From positions 124,247,501 to 124,311,500 of the forward strand of contig CM032230.1 in NCBI GenBank assembly GCA_019009955.1: 64,000 bases of DNA, given 5' to 3'. Both the position numbers and the translations under genes were made by a program. The DNA comes from Riptortus pedestris (taxonomy: Eukaryota > Arthropoda > Insecta > Hemiptera > Alydidae). Of the stretch, positions 11,501 through 21,983 are shown one piece after another (the first letter of the stretch is position 1; each line of letters starts with the position of its first letter). Under the pieces are notes generated by a model. It ran no database searches and was not told the DNA's origin. It was given only the letters and a program-made list of their open reading frames with translations.

Positions 11501-11769
11501 ACTTTTTTCTTTTTGTGACTTGACATTAGTAAGATCCCTCTCCTTTATAGATGTCAAAAACGTCTGCACAATAGAGAGCAAAAGCTTGTGAACAAGCTCA
11601 ATCAATGTGTTAATAATCAAGATAGTCAAAAAAATGTACATACCTATATTATAGAAAATTACATTTACAATAAGATAGCTCTATACAATTTTTCTATCCT
11701 ACGTATAATAACAGAGATATTTTGAATTTTCATAATTCCCCCTCTAAACCCCACCCCATAACTGGGTCG

Positions 11770-12998
11770 TTGTTGTTGTTGTATAGGGTTTAAGGGCGAA
11801 AAACTACCAGGTTATCATCGCCCTGTAATATTTATAATTCACATTTTGGTATCCTCATCCATATCGCCATTTTAACAATATAAACGAGGATACAAACAAT
11901 TGCACTTTAAATTTCTTTGTATAAACTCGTGTTTTTTACAAAATTAAACAATTTATGGAGTTCTTTCGGGTCATCTCTCCAAAGGCCACTTCTATACTAT
12001 TGGAGATATTGCATTTGTTTCTAATATCTTTATACTTATGGCAGTCCATTAATATGTGATATATAGTCAGTTCTGTGTTACATTTCTCACAAATCGGAGG
12101 TTGATCTTTTGTCATAAGATAGCCATGCGTAAGTCGTGTGTGCGCAATTCGGAGTTTCCTAATACAACTTCATCTCTTCTGTTGTCTCTTGTCGAATATT
12201 TCCATGGACGGATGGTGGTTGTAATAGTTTTTAGTTTATTGTTCTGGGTTTCATTCCACATGTGTTGCCAGTTTTTATTAATTTCTTCTTTGAGTGGTTG
12301 GTAGAGTTCTGCTGACATTAATTGTTGTTGGGGTGATGGAGTCGAGTTGATGGGCTTCTCTGGCTACTAAAATCTGCTTTTTCGTTTCCATCTATTCCCA
12401 CGTGGCTTGGAATCCACATGAAGTAGACGGCCCTTTTTAGCTCTCGAGCATTTGTATTTGATTTTGTATTTTTTTTTTTTACTTTTGGGTTGTTTGTGAA
12501 TACATCTTTGATACTCAATAGGGCACTCAACGAGTCAGTGCAAATCAGGAATTTTTCTTGATTGAGTGGTTGCAAATGCAGTGATAAAAAGCGAATTTAA
12601 TTGCGAATAGTTCGGCGGAATAGATGCTGGTTAATTTGTTGAGTTTGAATTTTTGGCAGGCATTTTCTTCGTAGTGGCGTAGGAGGAAGACTCGGTAATT
12701 TTTGAACCATCAGTGTATAATTATCTTTGGGTGTTGATATTTTTTCTATTTTATTAATGAAAGCTTCTTTTATTTTCCAATAGTTGATCTCTTGGGACGA
12801 TTTTGTTTATGAGTTTGGTAATTCCTGTATCTATAGATATTTCTTGAATTGTCCAAGGTGGAGTTCGGTCGAAATTCATCAAGACTGTTTGAGTTTTGTA
12901 ATAGTTTGTCTGTTATGTTACTCAGCCTAATTCCAATAGGTTTTGGTGTTGTGGGGGTTTTGGTCGTATAGCCGTTAGTAGAGAGGGTTCGTTCGAAC
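11770..12998 (-). mobile_element. LINE fragment C, 5' truncated, with target duplication
   Basis: This 1.23-kb minus-strand insertion carries a 3' tail of (CAA)n at about 11770-11781 and coding remnants upstream. It is flanked by CATAACTGGGTCG (11757-11769) and CATACTGGTTCG (12999-13010), a roughly 12-bp target duplication with two differences. The 5' end at 12998 falls inside the polyprotein, so it is truncated. The tail type differs from LINE families A/B (AATAAA) and D. Confidence 0.82.
12080..12990 (-). pseudogene. LINE ORF2 remnant: linker, RNase H and C-terminal tail
   Basis: In order on the minus strand I see KPIGIRLSNITDKLL, which matches the linker between reverse transcriptase and RNase H. 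Next is a YTDGSKITESSS stretch (first catalytic aspartate of RNase H), then LICTDSLSALLSI (a second catalytic aspartate) and VYFMWIPSHVGIDGNEKADF (conserved histidine and last aspartate). A decayed C-terminal tail follows. The pieces lie in different frames with several stops, so it is a pseudogene. It belongs to an RNase H-bearing LINE clade (I/Jockey-related); which one is uncertain. Confidence 0.75.
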
Positions 12999-13133
12999 CA
13001 TACTGGTTCGATTTCAGCCATTAAAAAACTCGACTTCTAGTTTTCCATGTATATCGATGAATATATCGAGTTTGGTTACGATAAAATAAGCATTGTGACC
13101 GCTAGAGAGGTAACAAACAAGTATATATATACG

Positions 13134-13225
<92 letters not shown>

Positions 13226-13439
13226 GAACGGACCTCCATTCCGTTATGTATTAGGTTGGATCGATGGACATTTGAGAAGATTTTTCGAAAATCGCGTCAT
13301 GAGTAGGACTCATACGCTGATTTCCCTTTAGGGGATATCTGCTAAAATAATATTGATGTTAAATCCCAACCTTAAATAGCAAATATTTTTTTCAAGTGAG
13401 CTTCTTATATGTGTTGTTAGTATTGTTTAGTGTACGATT

Positions 13440-13600
13440 TTACGTCACGATTTTTACTTAATCAATACCGTACTCAACATTTAACCGTTTCATGCAAAAC
13501 TAGTGACTACTTATGTACCGAAAAGGCTGAAATCGGCCCAAGCAGAACTTGGGGAAATCCAAAATATCTCCGATGTAAGTGTCGTATCATAAGATAGTAT
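13440..13600 (-). mobile_element. HINE-like core fragment, diverged
   Basis: Recognisable blocks on the reverse strand are AATCAATACCGTACTCAACA, GGCTGAAATCGGCCCAAG and AAAATATCTCCGATG. Both ends are lost. Confidence 0.5.
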
Positions 13601-14059
13601 ATAACCAGATAATGAGATAATGTCATAAGCGGATGATATTTCTCCACCTGGTAAACGCTTAATAATAGCCTCAACAATATTTTGAAATGCAAAAAAAAAA
13701 CAGAAGATAAAAAAACTAGCTATCAGTATAAGAAGTTGGATAAAACGTCCTAAACTTCTAAGCTAAGGGATCCTGATATTTACTTAAAACATTTAATTAA
13801 TTATTTCTAGGAGAGACCTGCTGAAATTCTAGATGACAACGGAGGGAAATGTCCACTAATCCTTTGAGTTCTGAAACGATCATAAACACCGGCTAAAAGG
13901 AGAGTGTTTGCATTAAATCTATCCTATCCTGAAATCCTATCCTGGCTCTCAGGGCCTTTGTTTTATGAATAACAGTCCTTAATACTGAATGTATAATGAG
14001 TAATTTATATCTTGTAGATGTAGAATCATTTTCGATGTGATGTTGTATCATTCAGAAAG
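13601..14059. other. No gene recognised
   Basis: Unassigned sequence leading into a tRNA-derived SINE. Part of 13850-14059 may be the poorly conserved 3' body of that SINE. Confidence 0.35.
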
Positions 14060-14165
14060 CGTGTGTAAGTAGGCTTTATGCTGGGACAAATTGAGAAAGG
14101 TTATCTACTCGTTGCCGCTAAATAAATTCCAACCGAGACGGGAATCGAACCCGAGTATGTGTGTT
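14060..14165 (-). mobile_element. tRNA-derived SINE, partial
   Basis: The reverse strand has a Pol III B-box-like GGGTTCGATTCCCGTC (around 14136-14151), then GGAATTTATTTAGCGGCAAC and GAGTAGATAACC. The same order of blocks is shared with SINE copies at 45.7, 48.1, 50.6 and 59.3 kb. Confidence 0.62.
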
Positions 14166-14303
14166 TACCAAGTATATTGATATCCTAATATTTAAAATTT
14201 AACTCCACAAATAAAAAGTCCGTCAAGCAAGGGCTTCGTTAACTAAGCAGAGTTTCCACGTACTTGTATAACACACGTGGTATCATATCACCAAATATTA
14301 ACT

Positions 14304-14307
<4 letters not shown>

Positions 14308-14345
<38 letters not shown>
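14308..14345. repeat. Poly(A) tract
   Basis: About 38 consecutive A bases within the older HINE-like copy. Confidence 0.95.
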
Positions 14346-14346
<1 letters not shown>

Positions 14347-14397
14347 GATGAATAGATAAGAGATGGCTTGGGTAGAGGGGGTTACTGAAGGCTAAAA

Positions 14398-15134
14398 AGT
14401 CCGTCACGCAGGGGCTGCGTAAACTAAGCAGATTTCCCACGAGAATTTTTACAATAGAGAAATCTGCTTAATAACACCTGTAGTAGTAAGAAAACCTCTA
14501 AACCTAAAACATTATTTAGGGCGTAAATATCCTAGTATTTCTAGCCCCAAAAAACAGTTAAAACCTAACCTCTAAAACCTATTCACGAGGGACGAATAGT
14601 TATAGAAACGGCCGCCAGACCTCTCGGCGAAAAGTCCGAACATAGCCTACTGGTGACCACACTCAGAATACAAATGCAAATATCTCAGTTAATATTCAAG
14701 ATACAGAATAAAATGTATAGAACAATATTTATAGTAACTTTAATTTGCAATAAAATTTATTCTATACAATTTTTCGATCCGACGCATAATAAACGAAGAT
14801 ATTTTAAATTTTCAAATATCCCCCCCTCTAAACCCCCCTCCCACTGGTCCGATTTCAGCCATTAACGAACTTGATATTCCTTTTTACATAAAACTATTAA
14901 ATTCCGAGTTTGGTAAAGATCAAACAAAAATTGCGAACGCTAGAGCATTAACAGGCAAATATATATATATATATATATATATTATATTATATATATATTA
15001 TAAATATATCATTTTGAACGGGACCTCATTTTCGTCATCTTCTGGGTAGGATCGATGGACATTTGAAGAAATTTTTCGAAACTCGCGTCATGAGTACGAC
15101 CTCAATAGCTGATTTCCCTTAAGGGAAATCTGCT
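14398..15134 (+). mobile_element. HINE-like family, full-length nested copy
   Basis: Complete from AGTCCGTCACGCAGGGGCTG to AAATCTGCT, 737 bp. The 5' subterminal AGCAGATTTCCC is followed by a hairpin partner. The 3' end carries the intact 20-bp palindrome at 15111-15130. The element is bordered by AAAA on both sides. The empty-site sequence at 38.0 kb has a single AAAA, which fits either a 4-bp duplication or precise insertion between A bases. Confidence 0.88.
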
Positions 15135-15620
15135 AAAACAAGAAATTACGAATAACTCGCTAAGTACCTGTGTTACGAAAAAATGCATTGAACAACAATT
15201 GTAGAGCTTCAGCAGTTTAATATGATTTTCTCTGTAACGTTTTACGATCAGACTCATAATAAAGGACATATTTTATGGATTTGTATGTATCTCGCATAAT
15301 AAAGGTCACATGGAAACAATTTTTGGAATTTTAGCTTAGAATAAAGAGTTTCATTGCATGTTAGGAGTGAGGATTTACCGAAGACTGAAAACTAAATCTT
15401 TGTTGATAATAATCTTAGAGAAAACGTGTATATAACCGCATTTATGGACAATTTAATTTACAATAAGATTAATTATTGTACAAATTTTATTAAAATTTTT
15501 TGACAAGACGTATATAAGATTTTAGCTTTTAACAAACTTGATCTTTAGTTTGGCAAGAAACACTTATATCGAGTTTGGTAACGATATGTAAAAAAATCGA
15601 TCGCTAGAGTGGTAACAGAA

Positions 15621-15672
<52 letters not shown>

Positions 15673-15721
15673 TTGAACTGACTTTATTTTCGACATCTCC
15701 TAGATAGGATCGATGGACATT

Positions 15722-16450
15722 AGGATTAGACTGAACCATTTTGTATTTCTCGTGGAAAGATGAGGGGAAATAACACAAATAACTATTTGAGTTTCTCCTA
15801 AGAATCAAGTATATTGAATTGATTAGAACTACATATATATACGTTATAAATAGAGGTTGAGCAAGAAACAGAAAGAACTTAACTTTATAAACTAATTTAG
15901 CGGCAATATAAATATATACAAAGAATAAGCGATAGGTCCTATATTGTGTGAGTACTCATTTGATAATTTGCGCAAATAATGCTAGTATTATTTAAAATAG
16001 GCACCTGCGGGAAACGAATACGTTCCTAAGAAGAAGTGGAGTCCTCCTTCGTTGCTATGTTCTGTGTTCCGTAGAAGATCCGACGTCCCAGCCGGTTGCG
16101 GTGATCCAAACAGGATAGCAGCTTTGCGGGAGATGAAAACTGACTGTAACTTGATGACGGGTGAATTCCAACTGAGCGGTTATCTATGAAGCGGTTATCT
16201 GTAACGGAGGGAGAGGGGCACCGCCCTACTGGCCGTGAAAACGACCCCAGCGAGCGTCTAAGACCAACTACTGAATCCTTATAACTAGCCGATGCCTTCT
16301 GGAGCTGTTTTCCGCTGTAGGCCACAGCCTTGGTGATCTGCATATGTGTGGCGGGTTTGAGAACTCAACGAGCGCGGGAGATTCAAATTGAATGACGACT
16401 GAACAGCAGTAGTATCTTGAAATACTGAGCTTAATCTTTTTGGCGGTTTC
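15722..16450 (+). mobile_element. Dispersed family 2, copy 2
   Basis: Collinear with 22728-23540. Shared blocks are TTAGACTGAA, GGAAAGATGAGGGG, TATTTGAGTT, ATAGAGGTTGA, a short AT tract, GAGTACTCATTTGATA, GGCACCTGCGGGAAAC, GGAGTCCTCCTTC and, near 16.36 kb, ACTCAACGAGCGCGGGAGAT. It joins the broken end of a HINE-like copy at 15721. A minus-strand frame of 105 codons lies across it (16026-16343) but shows no domain. Confidence 0.65.
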
Positions 16451-16916
16451 TCTTAGAGAAAGTAGCTATTGGGTAACAATTCTAACATGTTAAAAGATAA
16501 ATGGTCATTGTGGCATCTCAAATAAATAAATAAATTATGGATAAGGTACATGAGAAAAATAAACCAATCATCTCGGCACTTGGTAAATAAGTTTCTAAAA
16601 CAAAATCGTTTCGAATTTTTGAAAGTTTGAATTATGAATATATCCTATCAATATAAATATAACTGTAAGGTTCACCTAATAGTATATTTAAATTCGGAAG
16701 GAATGTATTTTTTTGTGTGGTATTGGTTTTATTGATAAAATGTATTGATCAAATTGTGTTAAGAGTTACAATTTTGGTCCTTTAGTCATTATATACATTA
16801 ATGAATTTTGAATTAGATTTTGACACGTTTAATGCTAAAAACCGTAAATATTACTTAATTTTAAAACAATTAAAAAAGGTTATTTAGTCCTTCCGGCTAC
16901 CCAATATTTATATTTC
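16451..16916. other. No gene recognised
   Basis: Contains CAAATAAATAAATAAATT near 16517-16534, which resembles a LINE tail, but no coding motif is upstream. Confidence 0.35.
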
Positions 16917-17090
16917 GATGGGAAACTATTATTGTAACAATTAGTTTCCGGATAACATCGATTCTAGTCACAAATTTGTATAACTGATTATGTCTCTAGT
17001 AAATCAACTGAATGAAAGCACTTTAACTGTTCATGTTGCAGGGCATTTGTGTTATTAATGAATATTGTAGTTTCGGTGTATCCAGGCGAA
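16917..17090 (+). repeat. Dispersed repeat, partner at 25733-25880
   Basis: Shared order of blocks with 25733-25880: GGGAAA, CAATTAG, TTCCG, ATAACA, ATTCTA, TCACAAATTTGT, TGAATGA, CATGTTG, GGCATT, GTGTTATT and GATGAATAT-like sequence. The family is unknown and no ends are visible. Confidence 0.5.
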
Positions 17091-17376
17091 ATCAATTCTG
17101 TATCATCCCGTCCACGATGGACAACACGACTAGTATTATATAAGGTTTAAATATTAACCCTTAGTCAGTCGCGCGGGGACTGGTGAACCCAAGGGGCCAA
17201 ACAACCCTATGCCAATCGTTCATATCTGAATTGAATTTGCACACCCCACACCACTCCAAGCATTCAGCCTCGGTAGCCTCTCTTATGGTCATTTGCAATT
17301 GTCTCCCTTTCATGATCACATAACTAGATAGACTAGCTTTGGGGTCTACCGGACCCCACGCGACTGATTGCCTAGC

Positions 17377-17672
17377 ATGGCTAAAAAACTTTTAATCAAC
17401 ACTTTGTGGCTTCCGGATGACAATGAACGTGCTAAAATTACACAATTACTGCAGGAAGATATTTTTGAAGAGTCGGGAGAAGTTTTGGGAGGAGAAACTG
17501 GCTCAAAAACTGGGGACATTGCTCAGGTGCGTGGTGATGACTCGAATACTGAGGAGAGCGCTGGTTCTGAACACGAAGCAGGAACTTCTTTTACTCCTGG
17601 TACAGAACTTCTTGTGAAAGGAAAAAATGGGTAACGTGGTCAGCAAAAGAACCAAAGCTTTCAGTAAAAAAA
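17377..17672 (+). pseudogene. piggyBac transposase N-terminal remnant
   Basis: An ATG at 17377 opens MAKKLLINTLWLPDD, followed by an acidic, Ser/Glu/Gly-rich segment (QEDIFEESGEV, then DDSNTEESAGSEHEAG). This is typical of the disordered acidic N-termini of piggyBac transposases. The frame closes at 17632-17634. A frame change there would continue into WSAKEPKLSVKK, like the start of the conserved region in relatives. Everything from there to the C-terminal cysteine-rich tail is missing. Confidence 0.65.
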
Positions 17673-17673
17673 A

Positions 17674-18288
17674 AGTCCGTCACGCAGGGGCTGCGTAAAC
17701 TAAACAGATTTCCCACGTGAAGTTTTACAAATAGAGAAATCTGCCTAATAACAACTGTAGTAGTAAGATAGAATTAAAACATTATTTAGGGTGTAATAAC
17801 CCAGTAGTTTCTAGCCCCAAAAAACAGTTGACCTAACCTCTAAACCTATTCACGAGGGACGAATAGTTATAGAAACGGCCGCCAGAGCTCTCGCCGGAAA
17901 GTTCGAACATAGCCTACTGGTAACTACACGCAGAATACAAATGAAAATATCTCGGTTAATATTCACGTTAAAGAAGAAATGTATAGAACAATTTTTATAT
18001 TAAATTTAATTTGCTATATGATTTATTCTATACAAGTTTTCGATCCGACGCATAATAACGGAGATGTTTTGAATTTTCAAAAATCCCCCCTCTAAACCCC
18101 CCCCTCCCAAAGGTCCGATTTTAACCACTAACGAACTATATCTTCCTTTTTACATAAAACGATTAAATTCCGAGTTTGGTAACGATCAAACAAAAATTGC
18201 GACCGCTAGAGCGTTAACAGACAAATATATATATATATATATCATGTGTACGACCTCAATAGCTGATTTCCCTTAAGGGAAATCTGCT
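17674..18288 (+). mobile_element. HINE-like family, full-length copy inside the piggyBac relic
   Basis: Begins AGTCCGTCACGCAGGGGCTG after an A run and ends GGGAAATCTGCT. The 20-bp palindrome lies at 18265-18284. It is 615 bp, with a short (TA)n (about 18226-18242) and without the TTTTGAACGGACC and ATCGATGGACATTTG blocks. The piggyBac transposase pieces on both sides make the boundaries clear: KEPKLSVK lies upstream, then AATAAAAAACAGCG and the cysteine-rich tail downstream. Confidence 0.9.
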
Positions 18289-18300
18289 AATAAAAAACAG

Positions 18301-18443
18301 CGCTACGAGATATGCAGTAGAGAAAGGGGCCGTAAAACAAAGGTCAGTGTTCTTCCAGCTCTAAATTTGTATGTGGAAGTCACCATAAATCGTTATGCGC
18401 CAAGTGTTGTGAATCATATTTTACACGCTTCATACTGCTTTAA
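18301..18443 (+). pseudogene. piggyBac transposase cysteine-rich C-terminal domain
   Basis: From 18301 the frame reads RYEICSRERGRKTKVS. After a one-base slip at about 18348 it reads C-x5-F-V-C-G-S-H-H, then L-C-A-K-C-C-E-S, and reaches TAA at 18441-18443. The spacing of cysteines and histidines matches the C-terminal cross-brace zinc-binding domain of piggyBac transposases, which recognises the subterminal repeats of the element. The slip and the missing catalytic core mean it is not functional. Conservation of the zinc-binding pattern suggests a relatively recent loss. Confidence 0.72.
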
Positions 18444-18745
18444 ATAAATTTAATCTTTTATCAAAGTGTAATTTATAGGTTATTTTTTTTTATTAGATAT
18501 TGATTTTCTACATGTAATACAAGTTGATTTTTATTTTATTGTAAGTTGATATATATTGTTTAAAATACATTTATTTCTTAACTTTTGGACGCATTATTAA
18601 ATTAAATATATTTGGCATTAAATTTAAGTAATAAAATGCCCTACATTAATTGTTATTGGGAAAATAAAAGAAGAGAAACAGTTCGGGGTCTGTTGGACCC
18701 CGCGCGACTGCTTACGTTTGTAAGAGTGGCGAGCCTGACTGAGGG

Positions 18746-18960
18746 TTATAACTGCAAAATCGGTCTTTTAGCCATGGGGAGAGTTTTAGGGGTGTAGAAT
18801 AAAAAAATCGAAAATATCTCCTCGTTATTATGAGCCTGATCGACAAATGTAATATATCCTGGCTGGTTGCAAATATAATTCTGAGGTTGATCTATACATT
18901 TTTTTTGTATGTTATTAGTTTTCAGTCTTGAGTAAACCATCACTCTTACAAAAACTGTTT
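18746..18960 (-). mobile_element. HINE-like fragment, strongly diverged
   Basis: The reverse strand keeps GAAAATATCTCCTCGTTATT, a GATCGAC-like site and a TTTTCAGTCTTGAG block in family order. Neither end is present. Confidence 0.4.
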
Positions 18961-19089
18961 TCACTCTGTGTAACCACTAAGAGTCTTAAGTTGAGCTTAA
19001 ATGTTTAGTTACAGTCTACAAACCGTTTTGCTTTAATTGGTGGTGTCAGATCATCAGCGCTATCCGAACTTGAGAATAGTTATTTATTA

Positions 19090-19631
19090 TACAAGTGACG
19101 AAAGTAGATTATTTTACAACTCGAGTGAAACGTTTGAGTAGAGTTGTAAATTCTACTTTCGTCACGAGTGTAATATTAAATTTTTTCTGTAATCGTGAAA
19201 TACATGATCAGATCTAAGCAGAATATGAACAAAATTAGGATGTTGTGAAGATTATGGTATGTTGTTGGTAGGTTATAAGCATGGTTGTGAAAGGTTATAA
19301 GCATAGTTATAAAACAACTAGTGATGATTGTGAAGTAGTGTAGTTATAAAAAAGTGCAGGTTATAAAAAAGGAAGGTAATTATTATTATATTTAAATTTT
19401 AAAATATATTGATTATTTCCACCAATAATTCATTCACATTTCAATTTATTTTGTTAAAATAAATTCTTACAATGTTAAGAAACATTAAAAAGCATTTAAT
19501 TTCCAACTTCAAATTAATTTTTAATTTATACTTATTACTAATTAAGAAGGCAATTCACTTTCTTCACTCTATTGCAAAATGTTTCACTTTCTTTACTCAT
19601 TTCAGTTTAGTAATGTTACCATTATTCAACG
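19090..19631 (+). mobile_element. Foldback-type repeat, copy 1
   Basis: The left end is a stem-loop: ACAAGTGACGAAAGTAGATT, then TTTTACAACTCGA (about 19091-19123), faces GAGTTGTAAATTCTACTTTC, then GTCACGAGTGT (about 19141-19171). The body contains several GGTTATAAGCATGGTTGTG-like repeats. The whole 540 bp reappears in reverse at 57222-57741. No protein is encoded; a 76-codon frame at 19472 is not supported by the other copy. Confidence 0.72.
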
Positions 19632-20937
19632 ATTCCAGAAAAAAATTCTTTCTTTCTTGGATCATTATCAAGAGTTCAAAGACTGATTTGAATCTTAACT
19701 AAATTCTCATAATTCTAGACTCTCTAAGGAAACTGTTAATTGAGCATCTTCGGCAAGAGGGGCATATCTATTTGCTGTCGGAATGGTAATCTCTAGCGAA
19801 AAAGTTTGTTTTATGTAGTATTTATCCAGAACTAAGAAAATCTCCAAGTGATCCAAAGCTCTGGAAAAGCTAAGAGAGGTCCTTCAATCCATTTGATTTG
19901 CATATAAAGCGCCTCTCCAACTAATAAACTGGAGTAGCCACTTATTCTATTGTCTTATCCGGGAAACAGTTTGCATCCCACTTAGAAGGGTGAAACGGAA
20001 AAATTTTCCGCTTAAAGAATTACTTCCATCAGAAGACATGGGTGAGAAATCAAGATTAGATAGATTTATCCAAGATTTATGAAACGTCAAAATGATATCC
20101 AATTATTTCTAGTATATATCTTGAACATTGAATATGAAATACAAATTTTACGTGGAAAGCACGCGATTTGTACTCCTATTAACTTTATATACAAAATGCT
20201 ATGATGCACTTCATTTAAAATGATTTCTTGAGAAATTTATATAGGAAATGTCCTTTCCATTACATAATATAAAAAAAAAATATATAGAAGATTGCAGAAA
20301 ATTTTCTGATTATGATAAAAATCATCTTTATTTCTAATAGGTAGGAACAAATTGCGAATTACTTATTTTCGACTTCTTCTGAACCCCTTTTATTTTTAGC
20401 GTATTTCAATCGAAAGAAGGGGATGCTTAAATAGATGTAATAGATGTTACGGCAGTTTCAACACGTTCATTTATACAGAAATTAAGAAGGGTCAGAACTG
20501 ACAATTCCATTGAAAAGTGACATTTTTCACTATGGTAACACTTCTTTTACTCTGTACGAGGACGTTAAGAATACCTTTGATCATGTTGTGCTTCGCCCTT
20601 AAAACGTTAAGACTATTACGTTTTTTTTTCACCTCATAGCACCCCTATGAGAATTATTTATTTGAGTACACGATCCATTGACATATGTCATATTATATCT
20701 ATGATTGATTATGTACTATGTATACTATTTAATGTGTTATTACCATTTAATCAAATATAATGGAAAATAATATAAAATAGTGGAATAAGCAAAACAATTA
20801 CAAATTAAATTAATAAATGAAAGTGAAAAAAAATCAAATTAAATAAAGTTACTCTCTACGGAACTAACGGGTTTTCTCTTCTTTAATTTACGGGTTTATG
20901 TAAAGCAAATATTGAATAATAATTATCTTCCTTCATA
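19632..20937. other. No gene recognised
   Basis: AT-rich, with only short frames. I see no element ends. Confidence 0.4.
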
Positions 20938-20973
20938 ACCAACTTCATATTCTAAACTACAGTTTTACATGGA

Positions 20974-21256
20974 GTGACAAAATTTGAGGTATTTACACGG
21001 AGAGACGAAGTAGTCCTTACGAGACTACGTATAGGTCATTCTTTCCTTACCCATGGTTACCTATTTCAAAAGAAAAGAATGCCTAATTGCAATGTGTGTA
21101 ATGCTCCGCTTACAATAAATCACATACTAACAGACTGCAAAAGACGTGACCATCTAAAGATCCCTCATGGCTTACACGACTTACTTACTGAAGGTAGCCC
21201 ACACATACCCATAATACTCTAACATTTACATGACATTAACATATACTCGCAAATTT
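20974..21256 (+). pseudogene. LINE ORF2 C-terminal tail
   Basis: The frame reads RRDEVVLTRLRIGHSFLTHG, then CNVCNAPLTINHILTDC and KIPHGLHDLLTEG. An in-frame TAA follows at 21220-21222, but the next codons (HLHDINIY) still align with the fragment A ending (HLKDTNIY). The stop is therefore a mutation in what was a longer frame. The Cys-x2-Cys plus His/Cys arrangement is the usual end of RNase H-bearing LINE proteins. The RNase H and reverse transcriptase parts are absent. Confidence 0.72.
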
Positions 21257-21337
21257 AGAATTGTTACATTTTAAAATCCTTTTTAATCCTTCTTAAATTA
21301 AATATTTTAAATTCCAGCTAAACCATTTTACTGTATG

Positions 21338-21395
21338 TTTATGTGTGTGTATGTGCGTGTGTATGTGCGTGCGTGTGTGTGTGTGTGTGTGTGTG

Positions 21396-21426
<31 letters not shown>

Positions 21427-21535
21427 AGTGTATTTGCGCGTGTGTTTGTGTGTGCGTGCGTGTGAGTGTATGTGCCTGCACGCGTGTGTGTACGTGTGCA
21501 TGCTAGAGTGAGTGTGTATGCATGTTTGTATGTGT
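21338..21535. repeat. Complex (GT)n microsatellite
   Basis: Interrupted GT repeats with GC and TA variants, about 200 bp. They create His/Thr open frames on the reverse strand that are not genes. Confidence 0.9.
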
Positions 21536-21983
21536 GATAAAAAAATAAGAGCATATGATTGTAAATATTTTAGGTGTTAGATATCTTCATTTTATTTACA
21601 TACTAATTTATATTTATTTGACTTTAGTTTAGTTTTTATCCATTTAAATTGTATAATTGCTTACGTAATTTTATTAGTCTTTACAGTTTTTGTTTTTGAA
21701 CTTAATGTTTTGTTTTTGTTTATTTATTTTATTTGTTATTTTGTGTTTATTGTTGTTTTTCGTTGTTTGGTTATTTGATTTCGTTCTATTATTTAGTTGT
21801 GTTTCGTTATATTGTTGCGTTCTGTTATTTAGTCGAGTTTTGTTATTTGTTTGCGTTCTTATTTTGTATTATTTAATTTTTTCTTGTTTCTATTTTCATT
21901 TTGTATTTTGCTTATATAAATTGTTTTTGTTGTTTTTTATGAGCAATATCGACTCGCTGCGAATGCTCCAAAATAAATAAATA

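Larger units (their letters stand above)
11600..13343 (+). mobile_element. HINE-like copy split by a LINE
   Basis: The left part (about 11600-11769) ends in the C-rich run and CATAACTGGGTCG. The right part resumes at 12999 with CATACTGGTTCGATTTCAGC and continues through the core, two (TA)n tracts (about 13121-13220), the ATCGATGGACATTTG block and a slightly damaged 3' palindrome ending at 13343. Between them sits the LINE at 11770-12998. The short repeated sequence on both sides is the LINE's target duplication, so the HINE-like copy was there first. Confidence 0.8.
14216..15721 (+). mobile_element. Older HINE-like copy interrupted by a younger one
   Basis: The left part, 14216-14397, has a diverged 5' end (AGTCCGTCAAGCAAGGGCTT) and a long A run. 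It stops at ACTGAAGGCTAAAA. The right part resumes at 15135 (AAAACAAGAAATTACGAA) and carries core blocks, a (TA)n at 15623-15669 and the TCGATGGACATT block, ending abruptly where family 2 starts at 15722. The uninterrupted order ACTGAAGGCTGAAAACAAGA is seen at about 38.0 kb, which confirms that 14398-15134 is an insertion. Confidence 0.7.
17158..18745 (+). mobile_element. piggyBac-like element, internally deleted, with nested insertion
   Basis: The left flank is TTAA (17154-17157). The element begins CCCTTAGTCAG and ends CTGACTGAGGG, inverted repeats of 11 bp with one difference. The right flank is TTAT, one base off a perfect duplication. Inside each end sits a palindromic motif, GGGGTCTACCGGACCCC near 17341 and GGGGTCTGTTGGACCCC near 18685, each followed by a CGCGACTG-type sequence. 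The two transposase pieces (N-terminus and cysteine-rich C-terminus) are joined without the catalytic core, and a HINE-like copy (17674-18288) sits at the junction. Without that insertion the element is about 970 bp, so it is a non-autonomous deletion derivative. Confidence 0.82.
20938..21983 (+). mobile_element. LINE fragment B, same family as fragment A
   Basis: Coding remnants at 20974-21256 are followed by a GT-rich repeat (21338-21535), a very T-rich 3' UTR and a GCTCCAAAATAAATAAATAA tail ending near 21983. Its C-terminal peptide closely matches that of the minus-strand fragment at 4139-4675, so both derive from one LINE family. It is 5' truncated. Confidence 0.72.

Noticed and set aside
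16026..16343. 105-codon minus-strand frame in family 2
   Set aside because: The matching region in the other two copies does not keep this frame throughout, so selection for a protein is not shown.
21293..21554. His/Thr-rich frames
   Set aside because: Translation of a (GT)n microsatellite.
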